Program-made: the position numbers and the translations under genes
The notes under the pieces: generated by a model
Database searches by the model: none
The model's input: the letters and a program-made list of their open reading frames with translations, nothing else
Told to the model about the DNA's origin: nothing
DNA from: Sphingomonas pseudosanguinis
Lineage (GTDB): Bacteria > Pseudomonadota > Alphaproteobacteria > Sphingomonadales > Sphingomonadaceae
Reading direction: 5' to 3'
Assembly (NCBI RefSeq): GCF_014196255.1
Contig: NZ_JACIDH010000001.1
Span: 802,977-866,976 of the forward strand
Length of the DNA: 64,000 nt
In this document: positions 17,319-26,582 of the stretch, piece after piece
Position numbering within the stretch: position 1 is the stretch's first letter
Layout of the letters: each line of letters begins with the position of its first letter

Positions 17319-19516
17319 TAGCGCCGCTTGCCGTTGTGGCGGATATTGGCGGGCCGCCCGCGCCGTTTCAGCACCCGACGCGGCTCGGAGGCAGCACCCT
17401 TGCCGTCGGGAAGTTCGAAGCGCAGCGCCCCCGACACCGGGTTCGCCTCGGCCAGGCGCAGCGGCAGGCGCTGGCCCAGCTTGTAGATTTCCCGCGTCGT
17501 CTCGCCGAGCAACTGCTGCGAGCTTTCGTCATAATGGAAGTAATCGCCGCCCAGGTCGCGGATCGGCATCAGACCGTCGCCGCCGACGCCGTCGACGGTG
17601 GCGAAGAAGCCGAAATTGGTGACGCCGGTGATCCGCGTCTCGACCACCTGCCCGACATGCTCGGACAGATACGCCGCGACATAGCGGTCGATGGTCTCGC
17701 GCTCCGCCTCCATCGCGCGGCGCTCATATTGGCTGATCGAGGTGCCCAGCCGTTCCATCTCCTCGCCTTCGGGCAGCAACCCGCCGTCGCCCAGCTTGTA
17801 CGCCCCCACCAGCGCGCGGTGGACGACAAGATCGGCATAGCGCCGGATCGGCGAGGTGAAATGCGCATAGGAGCCCAGCGACAGGCCGAAATGCCCCTGA
17901 TTGACCGGCGCATAATAGGCCTGGGTCTGCGAGCGCAGGATCTGCTCCATCACCTGCGGCTTGAAATCCGCATCGCCAATCTTGTCGATGATCCGGTTAA
18001 AGGTCACGGGACGGATCACCTGACCCATGGCGAAGGGGATGTCGAAGGTCTCGAGATATTCCTTCAGCGCGACCAGCTTGGTACGGCTGGGCACCTCGTG
18101 GACGCGGTACATGACGGGGGCCTTCTTCGCCTCCAGCGCCTTGGCGGCGGCGACGTTGGCGGCGATCATGTAATCCTCGATCAGCCGGTGGGCATCCAGC
18201 CGCGCGCGCGGCGCGACCGACAGGATGCGGCCATTCTGATCGAGCACCACGCGCCGCTCGGGCAGGTCGAGGTCCAGCGGCTCGCGATCGTCGCGCGCCT
18301 TGGCGAGCGCGGCCCAGCAGTCCCAGAGCGGCCGCAGCGCCGTCTCGGTCAGCGGGTGAGACAGTTCGCCGTCGATCGCGGCCTGCGCATCCTCATAAGC
18401 GATGTTCGCCGCCAGCCGCACGACCGCGCGGGTGAAGCGGAAGCTCTTGAGCTTGCCGCCCTTCGTCACCTGGAGATGGCAGGCGAGCGCGGCGCGGTCC
18501 TCGCCTTCCTTCAGCGAACAGACATCCGCCGACAGGATTTCGGGCAGCATCGGCACGACCCGATCGGGGAAATAGACCGAGTTGCCGCGCCGCCGGGCGT
18601 CCGTGTCGATCGCCGAGCCGGGACGGACATAGAAGCTGACGTCCGCAATGGCGACGATGGCGCGCCAGCCTTCCGGGTTGGCGGGATCATCGTCGGGTGC
18701 GGCCCAGACCGCATCGTCATGGTCGCGCGCATCGACGGGATCGATCGCGACGATGGGCAGGTCGCGCAGGTCTTCGCGATCATCGCCCAGCGGCTGGCGC
18801 GCGACCCGCTCGGCCTCCTCCAGCGTTTCGGGCTGGAAACGGTCGGGGATTTCGAACTTGTGGATCGCGATCAGCGAGAAGCTGCGCGGGGCGAAGGGAT
18901 CGCCCAGCCGCTCGACCACCTTGGCGGTGATGCGCGGCGGGCGGCCCGCCTTTTCGGCCAGCACCAGGTCGCCCGCTTCCGCGCCGCCGGTGTCCGACAC
19001 CATCATCTCGCGCCGATCCTTCTTGTCGACGCTGGTCAGCCAGAAACGCCCCGCCTCCTCGCGCAGCACGCCCAGCACCTGTTCGGAGGCGGGCGCGATC
19101 GTCTTCATGACATGCGCGATCCAGCCGCCGCCCGCTTCCTCGGTGCGCGCCAGCACCCGCTGCCCGATGCCGAGGCTCCCGCGCTTGCGCTCGCGGATGC
19201 GCAGCCGGGGGATGGGAATGCCGTCCGCTTCCCAACGCTCCGGCTGGCCCCAGACATTGCCGCCGTCATCGACATCGACGATGCGCAGCACCGTCACCTT
19301 GGGCAGCCCGCCCATCTTGTGGAAGGCGCGGCCCGGCGCGCTGTCGATCAGCCCTTCATCGGCCATGTCCTTGAGCAGCGCCTTCAGCCCGATCTTCTCC
19401 TGCGCGGAGAGACCGAAAGCGCGCGCGATCTCGCGCTTGCCAGCGGGCTGGTCCGACTGTTCGATGAAGGCGAGGATTTGCTCACGGGTCGGCAGACCCG
19501 GCTGGGGTTTTTTCAT
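17318..19516 (-). CDS. rnr: Ribonuclease R
   Basis: The 732-aa exoribonuclease has an N-terminal winged-helix segment (MKKPQPGLPTREQILAFIEQ), cold-shock-like domains, the RNB catalytic core with the Asp cluster IDPVDARDHDDAVWA, and a C-terminal S1 domain (VGQVVETRITGVTNFGFFATV) with a basic tail ending RRGRPANIRHNGKRR. It degrades structured RNA 3' to 5'. The start at 19516 gives the usual N-terminus; the open frame continues upstream only through a palindrome. It is divergent from the GH20 gene. Length is typical of alphaproteobacterial RNase R. Confidence 0.94.
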   Translation of the reverse strand: MKKPQPGLPTREQILAFIEQSDQPAGKREIARAFGLSAQEKIGLKALLKDMADEGLIDSAPGRAFHKMGGLPKVTVLRIVDVDDGGNVWGQPERWEADGIPIPRLRIRERKRGSLGIGQRVLARTEEAGGGWIAHVMKTIAPASEQVLGVLREEAGRFWLTSVDKKDRREMMVSDTGGAEAGDLVLAEKAGRPPRITAKVVERLGDPFAPRSFSLIAIHKFEIPDRFQPETLEEAERVARQPLGDDREDLRDLPIVAIDPVDARDHDDAVWAAPDDDPANPEGWRAIVAIADVSFYVRPGSAIDTDARRRGNSVYFPDRVVPMLPEILSADVCSLKEGEDRAALACHLQVTKGGKLKSFRFTRAVVRLAANIAYEDAQAAIDGELSHPLTETALRPLWDCWAALAKARDDREPLDLDLPERRVVLDQNGRILSVAPRARLDAHRLIEDYMIAANVAAAKALEAKKAPVMYRVHEVPSRTKLVALKEYLETFDIPFAMGQVIRPVTFNRIIDKIGDADFKPQVMEQILRSQTQAYYAPVNQGHFGLSLGSYAHFTSPIRRYADLVVHRALVGAYKLGDGGLLPEGEEMERLGTSISQYERRAMEAERETIDRYVAAYLSEHVGQVVETRITGVTNFGFFATVDGVGGDGLMPIRDLGGDYFHYDESSQQLLGETTREIYKLGQRLPLRLAEANPVSGALRFELPDGKGAASEPRRVLKRRGRPANIRHNGKRR

Positions 19517-19565
19517 AAGGTGGAGATAGGGGGTAGGGCGGGCGGCGTCACCCCCGGACGTCCAT

Positions 19566-19700
19566 TCCTCCCCTGCAAGGGGAGGTGGCAGGGCGCAGCC
19601 CTGACGGAGGGGTGTCACCATTGGCGAGGACAGTCTGCCATAACAACCGGTTACACCCCTCCACCAGCTTCGCTGGTTCCCCTCCCCTTGCAGGGGAGGA
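19566..19700. repeat. Long intergenic palindrome, type I, in a divergent promoter gap
   Basis: The arms TCCTCCCCTGCAAGGGGAGG and CTCCCCTTGCAGGGGAGGA enclose GGCAGGGCGCAGCCCTGACGG and CCACCAGCTTCGCTGGTT. It is the only copy between two gene starts (rnr and the GH20 gene), so its central part may overlap both promoters. Confidence 0.87.
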
Positions 19701-19756
19701 AGAGTAAGGTCATGATCCAATGTAATACCAGTATGGCGTAGCGGGACGGGCAGAAC

Positions 19757-22258
19757 ATGATGACATTATGGGCTTCGGCCGCGATCCTGGCGGCGGCGCC
19801 GAGCGCACAGGCCGATCTGGACCGGCTGGCCGCGACGCTGGGCTATCGCTACACGATCCTGACCAACCGCCCGGCATCCTGTCCGACCGGCACCCCGCGC
19901 TGTTTCGAGGCGGACATCGCCATCGCCGTGCCCGAAGGCGCGCCCAGCCTGCCGGTCGAAATCCGCTACAGCCTGGTCAATCCGGTGTTGAAGATCGACA
20001 GCGACGTGTTCGACAACCGAACGATCAACGGCGACCTCAACGTCCTGACGCTGAAGCCGGGCCAGTCGTTGAAGCCGGGCCAGACCTATCATGTAAAGCT
20101 GACCGGCCTGGGTGCGTTCTTCTCGCGTAACCACATGATGCCGAATGCAACGCTGGCCGTGACGGGCCTGACGCCGCGCGTGATTGCCGCGACCCGGACG
20201 GGGACCGATGCCGAGACGGGGCTGGAGACGTTGCCCTTCGTCGCGCCGATGACCGACGAAGCCGCGCTTGCCCGCAGTGCGCCCGACGACCAGACCGTGT
20301 GGAGGACGCCCGAACGCGCCTTTGCGCTTTATGCCGAGCGCGGCGCGGCCACGCCGGTCGATGTCGCGATCCTGCCCAAGCCGATGAAGGTCACGCGCCC
20401 GGCCGGTGCGCCGGTCGACCTGTCCAAGGGGCTGCGCATCACGACGCAAGGATTCACCCGCGCCGCCATCGCGCCCGCGCTGGCCGGATTGCCGATGGGC
20501 ACAGTGCCGCTGACCATCCGCAAGCAGGCGGGGATCGCACCTGAAGGTTATCGTTTGGCCATCGGGCAGGGCGGCGTGACCGTAACGGCGGCGGACGCGG
20601 CGGGGGCGTCCTATGGCCTACGCTCGCTGGCGCAGCAGATGGCAGCGGAGGGGACGACGCTCCGCCCGCTGATCGTCGAGGACGCGCCGCGCTACGGCTT
20701 TCGCGGGCTGCACATCGATCTGGCGCGCAACTTCCACAGCAAGGCCGAAATCCTGAAGCTGGTCGAGCAGATGGCGGCGTACAAGCTCAACACACTCCAT
20801 CTCCATCTGGGCGATGACGAGGGCTGGCGGTTGCAGATCGCGAGCCTGCCCGAACTGACCGAGGTGGGGGCCTATCGCTGCGCCGACCTGAGCGAAAAGA
20901 CGTGTCTGCAACCGCAGCTCGGCGCGGACCCGGCCAGGGATGCCCCGACCAACGGCTATCTGACCGCCGCCGATTATTCCGAAATACTGCGCGCCGCCAA
21001 GGCGCGGCAGATCGCCGTCATCCCGTCCTTCGACATGCCCGGCCATTCGCGCGCGGCGATCCGGTCGATGGAGGTACGCTATCAGCGGTTGCTGGCGAAG
21101 GGCGACAAGGCGGCGGCCGAGCGTTTCAGGCTGGTCGAGCCGGGCGACACCACCCGCTATTCCAGCGTCCAGCATTATGACGATAATACGCTGAACGTCT
21201 GTATCGACAGCACCTATCGCTTCATCGACACGGTGATCAACGACATCGCCGCGCTGCATAAGGCGGCGGGCGTGCCGCTGACCACCTATCACATCGGCGC
21301 GGACGAGACGGCGGGCGCCTGGGTCCAGTCGCCCGCCTGTAAGGTGATGATGGCGAAAACCGGCATGCAGCCCAAGCAATTGGGCGCGTACTTCATCGAG
21401 CGGATTTCCGCCGACCTCGCCAAGCGCGGTATCGCGGTCGCGGGGTGGAGCGACGGGCTGGGCCATACCGACCCGGCCAAGATGCCCGCAAACGTCCAGA
21501 CGAATATCTGGAGCAACCTGCATGCGGGCGGCGTGGCCGAGGCGCATGGACAGGCCAATCGCGGTTGGAAGACGGTGCTGTCGATCCCCGATCTCGGCTA
21601 TTTCGACATGCCCTATGCCGCCGATCCGAACGAGACGGGTTATGACTGGGCCTCGCGCGGGGTGGACAGTTTCCAGGTGTTCGGTTTCATGCCGGGCAAT
21701 CTCGCCGCGAACGCCGCGCTGATCCCCAATATCCTCGCCCAGCCCAAGGCCATTGCCGACACCGTACCGCTCCAGCCCGGTCGTAGCATCGCGGGGCTAC
21801 AGGCGCAGTTGTGGAGCGAGACGGTGCGCCGTGACAGCCAGGTCGATTACATGTTGTTCCCCCGCCTGCTGGCGCTGGCCGAGCGGGCGTGGAGGAAGCC
21901 GGACTGGGAACCGGCCTATGTCGCAGGCGCAGGCTATCAGCCGAACGACAAGCGCGTCGATCGGGCCAAGCTGCTCGCCGGATGGCAGGATTTCGCCGGA
22001 CGGATGGGTGTTCAGATGCGGCTGCTCGACCGGGCGGGCGTGATCTATCGCCTCGCCCCGCCGGGCGCGCGGATCGTGAACGGCAGGCTGGAGGCGAACG
22101 CCGAATTCGCCGGAACGCCGATCGAGTATCGCACCGGTAACACCGCCTGGACGCGCTATGATGGGCCGGTGGCGGTGGCGGTGGCGGGGGCGGTCGAGCT
22201 TCGCACCCGCACCCCCGATGGCCGCCGCGCCAGCCGGACGATTACGGTTTCGCCCTAG
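19757..22258 (+). CDS. Beta-N-acetylhexosaminidase (GH20, chitobiase-like), secreted
   Basis: The 833-aa protein starts with a signal peptide (MMTLWASAAILAAAPSAQA). In order it shows: a chitobiase N-terminal carbohydrate-binding domain (about 25-190), a GH20b domain (about 200-315), the GH20 catalytic barrel with YGFRGLHIDLARNFHS, LHLHLGDDEGWRL and the catalytic Asp-Glu pair HIGADETAGAW, and a chitobiase C-terminal domain. It releases terminal GlcNAc from chitobiose or similar glycans, using substrate-assisted catalysis. It acts outside the cytosol. A GH84 hexosaminidase is convergent with it. Either of two adjacent ATGs (19757, 19760) may be used. Confidence 0.93.
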   Translation: MMTLWASAAILAAAPSAQADLDRLAATLGYRYTILTNRPASCPTGTPRCFEADIAIAVPEGAPSLPVEIRYSLVNPVLKIDSDVFDNRTINGDLNVLTLKPGQSLKPGQTYHVKLTGLGAFFSRNHMMPNATLAVTGLTPRVIAATRTGTDAETGLETLPFVAPMTDEAALARSAPDDQTVWRTPERAFALYAERGAATPVDVAILPKPMKVTRPAGAPVDLSKGLRITTQGFTRAAIAPALAGLPMGTVPLTIRKQAGIAPEGYRLAIGQGGVTVTAADAAGASYGLRSLAQQMAAEGTTLRPLIVEDAPRYGFRGLHIDLARNFHSKAEILKLVEQMAAYKLNTLHLHLGDDEGWRLQIASLPELTEVGAYRCADLSEKTCLQPQLGADPARDAPTNGYLTAADYSEILRAAKARQIAVIPSFDMPGHSRAAIRSMEVRYQRLLAKGDKAAAERFRLVEPGDTTRYSSVQHYDDNTLNVCIDSTYRFIDTVINDIAALHKAAGVPLTTYHIGADETAGAWVQSPACKVMMAKTGMQPKQLGAYFIERISADLAKRGIAVAGWSDGLGHTDPAKMPANVQTNIWSNLHAGGVAEAHGQANRGWKTVLSIPDLGYFDMPYAADPNETGYDWASRGVDSFQVFGFMPGNLAANAALIPNILAQPKAIADTVPLQPGRSIAGLQAQLWSETVRRDSQVDYMLFPRLLALAERAWRKPDWEPAYVAGAGYQPNDKRVDRAKLLAGWQDFAGRMGVQMRLLDRAGVIYRLAPPGARIVNGRLEANAEFAGTPIEYRTGNTAWTRYDGPVAVAVAGAVELRTRTPDGRRASRTITVSP

Positions 22259-22290
22259 AGCGTGACGACATTGCATCAAACCAACTCGAG

Positions 22291-22390
22291 CCCCTCCCCT
22301 TCAGGGGAGGGGTTGGGGTGGGGCATCGCCGCAAACTGCTCGCTTGTGGAAGGGCCCCACCCCCAGCCCCTCCCCTGAAGGGGAGGGGCT
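22291..22390. repeat. Long intergenic palindrome, type II
   Basis: The arms CCCCTCCCCTTCAGGGGAGG and CCTCCCCTGAAGGGGAGGGG, with inner TTGGGGTGGGGC / GCCCCACCCCCAG, form a near-perfect 100-bp palindrome. It separates the convergent GH20 and GH84 genes and probably ends both transcripts. Confidence 0.87.
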
Positions 22391-22404
22391 GGGTTCATTT
22401 CATG

Positions 22405-24348
22405 TCATCCGGCACTGACCGCGATCAGGCTCGGGGCGTCCGCGATGAACGTGTCGAGCACGCCGTCGGCGATCTTGATCGGCCCGTCGAAGCGGACCGC
22501 GCCGGGGATGCTCTGCACCGCGGCGGCCTGCGCGGCGATCCGCCCGGCATCGGCGAAATAGCGGGTGGCGGTGGCGCTCCCCTGATCGGCGGCCGCAAGT
22601 CCGGCGGCGGTCAGTTGCAGCGACCGGCCCCAAAGCTGCATCGCCTCCAGCCAGGGACGCGCCTGTTCGGCAAAGCCGGGGTCGACCACGCCGGCGCGAA
22701 TCGTGTCGGGTGCATCGGTAATCGCATCGGCTTTGGCCCGCAGCATGGCCAGGGCGGCACGGCGTTCGCCCTCGTCGCCATTGGCCAGCGCCTCGCGGAC
22801 ATGGTCGAGCAACGCCTTCAGCCTGGGGGCCTGTTCCTGCCAAGGCTGGCTGCCGAAGGTGGGGGCGAGATGCTGGGTGTCGAACAGTTCCAGCAGCGCG
22901 GCCGTCGCATGGGCGTCATCGCCCGCCAGATCGCGCGCGGCGAAATGCCAGGTGCGGTCGGCGTCATAGCCCTTGTCGTTCCAGCCAAAGGCGAGGACCC
23001 CGGTCACCGCCACGCGGCTGGGCGCTTCCTGGTTCATCGGGTTGGAGAGAATCCCGGTCAGCTCGGTCGACAGCCCCGCCTCACGCTTGGCATAGGGCGC
23101 GAGCAGCAGCCGCCCGGCCGAGCTGGCATAGTCGTTGACCGGATAATTGTCCCAGAGCAGCGTCTTGCGCCCGAACGCCTTGGTCGCGGCCTTGGCATCG
23201 GGAACCGAGATGGCGGGCGGCACGACATCGGTGCCGGTCCACTGCACGACGATGCGCGGGTTCAGGTTCGCGCGCAGCGCCGCCTTATAGGGGCTTTCCT
23301 TGGCGTCATAATATTCCGTCGGCACCATGATCAGCGGCCGCGCGGCGGGGTCCTGTTTCAGCAGGTCGGCCTGGACTGCATTCAGCAGCTTGGACTGGGC
23401 GACCCCGGCCGCCTGCGCACCCGAGGGGCCGAAGGCGGCCTTGTCCGCTTCGCAATTCCACTTCTGATATTCGATGTCGTCGAGCGCGACATAGAAGCTG
23501 TGTACGCCGATCCCGCGCAGCGCGGCGAATTTGCGCAGCAGCGTCTGCTCATCGGCCGGGTTGGAGAAGCAGATCGAGGGGCCGGGCGAGATCGCATAGA
23601 CGAAATCGACATGGTTGGCGCGCGCGGTCGCGACCAGCGTGCCCAGCGCCTTCAGCGTCTCCGCCGGATAGGCCTCGCGCCACTTGTCGCGTGCGAAGGG
23701 ATCGTCTTTGGGGCTGTAGACATAGGTATTGGCCTTCATCTGGCCCAGGAAGTTCAGATGCTTGGTGCGGTCTGCCATCGACCAGGGCTTGCCGTAAAAG
23801 CCCTCGATCGTGCCGCGGATCGGCATGGCGGGATGGTCGCGGATGGTCAGCGCGGGGATGGTCTTACGCGTCAGCAACTGGCGAAAGCTTTGCGCGGCGT
23901 GGAACAGCCCGTCCGCGTCATGCCCGGCCAGCGTGATCAGGCCGGCACCGGTCGCGCGGGTGGTGAGCGTATAGCCCTCCGGCTTGTCCTCGGCGCGCGC
24001 CTGGCTGCGGTTCAGCGCGTCGCGCACCAGCGCGGCGCTGTCGGGGCCGATCACGATCGTCGCACGGTCGGGCGTCGCGGGGAGGCGGGTGGCGGTCTGG
24101 ATCTCGGTGATGCCCGCCTGGACCAGCAGGGTGCGGACCAGCGCGGCGGTCTCCGGCTCGGTGCCCGGTGCGACGATCAACGTGGCGGCGCGGCCCAGCG
24201 GGAAGGTGCCGTCCCCCAGCGTCATCGACACGGGCGTCGGGAAGATGGCGGGAAGGGTGACGGGGTTGGCCTGCGCCGCCGGGGTGAGAAGCGCAAGGGT
24301 GATCGCCGCCAGCGCGCCGCCCGTCCATCTGTTTGCCGCCCGCGTCAT
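22405..24348 (-). CDS. Secreted beta-N-acetylglucosaminidase (GH84)
   Basis: The 647-aa protein has a signal peptide (ALAAITLALLTPAAQA), an N-terminal GH20b-type domain (about 30-160), and a GH84 catalytic barrel starting IRGTIEGFYGKPWSM. The GH84 pair of catalytic aspartates is in FYVALDDIEYQKWN; NTYVYSPKDDPF and WTGTDVV are other family landmarks. The C-terminal part is helical. GH84 enzymes remove GlcNAc with a neighbouring-group mechanism; bacterial secreted forms act on host or environmental glycans. The ATG at 24348 follows GGAG; a TTG two codons earlier is less likely. It is convergent with the GH20 enzyme, which suggests a shared GlcNAc-glycan substrate. Confidence 0.92.
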   Translation of the reverse strand: MTRAANRWTGGALAAITLALLTPAAQANPVTLPAIFPTPVSMTLGDGTFPLGRAATLIVAPGTEPETAALVRTLLVQAGITEIQTATRLPATPDRATIVIGPDSAALVRDALNRSQARAEDKPEGYTLTTRATGAGLITLAGHDADGLFHAAQSFRQLLTRKTIPALTIRDHPAMPIRGTIEGFYGKPWSMADRTKHLNFLGQMKANTYVYSPKDDPFARDKWREAYPAETLKALGTLVATARANHVDFVYAISPGPSICFSNPADEQTLLRKFAALRGIGVHSFYVALDDIEYQKWNCEADKAAFGPSGAQAAGVAQSKLLNAVQADLLKQDPAARPLIMVPTEYYDAKESPYKAALRANLNPRIVVQWTGTDVVPPAISVPDAKAATKAFGRKTLLWDNYPVNDYASSAGRLLLAPYAKREAGLSTELTGILSNPMNQEAPSRVAVTGVLAFGWNDKGYDADRTWHFAARDLAGDDAHATAALLELFDTQHLAPTFGSQPWQEQAPRLKALLDHVREALANGDEGERRAALAMLRAKADAITDAPDTIRAGVVDPGFAEQARPWLEAMQLWGRSLQLTAAGLAAADQGSATATRYFADAGRIAAQAAAVQSIPGAVRFDGPIKIADGVLDTFIADAPSLIAVSAG

Positions 24349-24456
24349 CCTCAATCTCCGGTATTTAACTGGTATTGTCGGAGCCTAGGGGAGAGGGGGG
24401 CGGGCTGCAAGCGCGATTGCGGACGGTATTTCAGGGGGGTGCGGGTGAGGTTGGAA

Positions 24457-24545
24457 CGTGGCCTTCGACTACGCTCAGGCTGAACGGAGCGAGGGATTGG
24501 TTTGCGTGCCAACATCCGTTCAGCCTGAGCGTAGTCGAAGGCCAC
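24457..24545. repeat. Sphingomonad-type palindrome (family B, copy 1)
   Basis: The arms TGGCCTTCGACTACGCTCAG and CTGAGCGTAGTCGAAGGCCA (with GCTGAACGG / CCGTTCAGC continuing them) are perfect mirror images separated by a short loop. The same arm, with one change (CTTCGCTC for CTACGCTC), recurs at 27815-27912 and 60076-60258. It lies between the GH84 start and the ABC exporter stop. Confidence 0.9.
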
Positions 24546-24588
24546 GGGAAGCCATCGCCCGCAATAAAATGGTACTAAACCGGATATA

Positions 24589-26373
24589 TCAGTCGTGGAA
24601 CTGAAGGCTCGCCAGCCGCGCATACAGCCCGCCGCCGGCGATCAGCTCGGAATGACGGCCCTGTTCGACGATCCGCCCGCCATCCATCACCACGATCCGC
24701 TCGGCGGCGCGCACGGTCGCCAGCCGGTGCGCGATCACCAATGTCGTGCGGTTCGCCATCAACCGCTCCAGCGCCTGTTGTACCAGTTGCTCGCTCTCGG
24801 CATCCAGCGCACTCGTCGCCTCGTCGAGCAACAGGATCGGCGCGTCCCGCAACAGCGCGCGGGCGATGGTGATCCGCTGGCGCTGCCCACCCGACAGTCG
24901 CGCACCGCCTTCGCCGAGGAAGGTGTCCAGCCCCTGTGGCAGGCCATGCAGGAAGTCGGCGGCGTTGGCGGCCTCGGCGGCGGCCCAGAGTTCGTCGTCG
25001 CTTGCCTCCCACCGGCCATAGCGGAGATTGTCGCGCGCCGAGGCGCCGAAGATCACCGTCTCCTGCGGCACCATCGCGATGCGCGCGCGGATCGCCCCCG
25101 GATCGGCATCGCGCAAGGAAACCCCGTCGAGCGAAATATTGCCGCTTTGCGGATCGTAGAAACGCTCGGCCAGCTGGAACAGCGTCGACTTGCCCGCGCC
25201 CGACGGGCCAACCACCGCCACCGTCTCGCCGGGGCGGATGTCGAGCGAGAAGTCGTTCAGCGCCGCGACCTCGGGCCGGGTCGGATAATGGAACACGACA
25301 TTGTCAAACCGGAGCGCGCCCATCGGGATCACGGGCAGCACGGCGGGGGCGGGGGGCGGCGCGATCTCGGGCTGCTCGGCCAGCAGCTCGGCCAGCCGCT
25401 GCGCCGCGCCCGAGGCGCGCAATATGTCGCCCCACACCTCGGTCAGCGCCTGGAACGAGCCCGCGACCAGCATGCCCGTCACGACGAAGGCGGTCAGCGA
25501 TCCGCCTGACAGCCGCCCGCTGGCGACATCGGCGACGGCTTCCCAAAGGAGCAGCGTCAGCCCGCCGAAAAACAGCCCGATGACCATCGCGGTCATCACC
25601 GCGCGCAACAGGAAGCGCTTGCGCGAGGTGGCGAAGCCGTTGCTGACCGCCAGCTCGAACCGCTCGGCCTCGCGGCGTTCCTGTCCGAACGCCTGGACGA
25701 CCTTCATCGCGCCCAAGGTCTCGACGGCGATCGCGCCGATGTCCGCCAGCCGGTCCTGGCTGTCACGCGAATAGCTGCGCACCTTTTTGCCGAGCAACAC
25801 GATCGGCAGCACGATCAGCGGGATGCAGACCAGCAGCGACAGCGTCAGCTTGGGCGACAGCGCGAAGAGGTAGATGGTGCCGCCGATCCCGATCACGACG
25901 TTGCGCAGCGCGATCGAGACGGTCGAGCCGACCACCTGTTCGATGATCGCGGTGTCGGCGGTCAGCCGGCTGGCGATCTCCGACGGGCGGTTCTCCTCGA
26001 AATAGCGCGGTGCCAGACGCAACAGATTGGCCTGCACCGCGACGCGGATGTCGGCAACCGTCCGCTCGCCCAGCCAGGATACGAAGTAGAAGCGGAATGC
26101 CGTCGCCACCGCCAGCACCAGCACCACCGCCAGCAACCCCTGGAAATAGGGCGCGATATTGCCGGTATCGCTCATCCGGCCGAAGCCGTGATCGATCACC
26201 TTCTGAAAGGTGCGCGGGATGAACAGCGTCGCGCTGGCCGCGACCAGCAGCGACAGCGCGGCCGCCGCCAGATGCGCGGGGTAGCGCAGCGTGAAGCGCC
26301 AGACCATTTTGAGATTGCTCAGACGACGGCTGGGCGGAACGGCGGGCTTGGGGGCAGCGGCGGATTTGGCCAT
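24589..26373 (-). CDS. ABC exporter, fused permease and ATPase (MsbA/LmrA-like)
   Basis: The 594-aa half-transporter has six membrane helices in the first 320 residues and a C-terminal ATPase with Walker A (VGPSGAGKST), signature LSGGQ, Walker B (ILLLDEATSALD) and the switch His (VIAHRLATVR). It works as a homodimer exporting a lipid or other hydrophobic compound from the inner membrane. It is a single gene, so the substrate cannot be inferred from context. The start MAKSAAAPKPAVPPSRRLSN at 26373 gives a basic cytosolic N-terminus; an in-frame start 13 codons earlier cannot be excluded. A family B palindrome follows its 3' end. Confidence 0.9.
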   Translation of the reverse strand: MAKSAAAPKPAVPPSRRLSNLKMVWRFTLRYPAHLAAAALSLLVAASATLFIPRTFQKVIDHGFGRMSDTGNIAPYFQGLLAVVLVLAVATAFRFYFVSWLGERTVADIRVAVQANLLRLAPRYFEENRPSEIASRLTADTAIIEQVVGSTVSIALRNVVIGIGGTIYLFALSPKLTLSLLVCIPLIVLPIVLLGKKVRSYSRDSQDRLADIGAIAVETLGAMKVVQAFGQERREAERFELAVSNGFATSRKRFLLRAVMTAMVIGLFFGGLTLLLWEAVADVASGRLSGGSLTAFVVTGMLVAGSFQALTEVWGDILRASGAAQRLAELLAEQPEIAPPPAPAVLPVIPMGALRFDNVVFHYPTRPEVAALNDFSLDIRPGETVAVVGPSGAGKSTLFQLAERFYDPQSGNISLDGVSLRDADPGAIRARIAMVPQETVIFGASARDNLRYGRWEASDDELWAAAEAANAADFLHGLPQGLDTFLGEGGARLSGGQRQRITIARALLRDAPILLLDEATSALDAESEQLVQQALERLMANRTTLVIAHRLATVRAAERIVVMDGGRIVEQGRHSELIAGGGLYARLASLQFHD

Positions 26374-26491
26374 GATGGCACGCGGCCTAGCAGCGCTGCG
26401 GGGCAGGCTCAACGCCGGCGACGGCGATCGCGCATCGTTCCGGCGCTTTCGGGCGTTACGCCCAGCGACGGATCACGGGCAATATGACGCG

Positions 26492-26510
26492 ATGGCCATA
26501 TTATGGTCAT
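26492..26510. promoter_or_regulatory. Near-perfect 19-bp dyad upstream of the PHB depolymerase gene
   Basis: ATGGCCATA-T-TATGGTCAT has arms matching at 8 of 9 positions. It lies about 70 bp before the phaZ start in a locally AT-richer stretch, a suitable place for a regulator. No binding protein is known to me for this motif. Confidence 0.3.
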
Positions 26511-26582
26511 CTTGCGCAAACGGTTTCGTGATAAACGGGGGTCGATCATGGCTCCCGATCGTGGAGCGCGAGGGAATCGACG

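Noticed and set aside
17255..19741. Long plus-strand frame opposite RNase R
   Set aside because: Antisense shadow of rnr with low-complexity composition, and it runs through two palindromes.
22318..24483. 721-codon plus-strand frame opposite the GH84 gene
   Set aside because: Shadow of a well-supported secreted enzyme; crosses the palindrome at 22291-22390.
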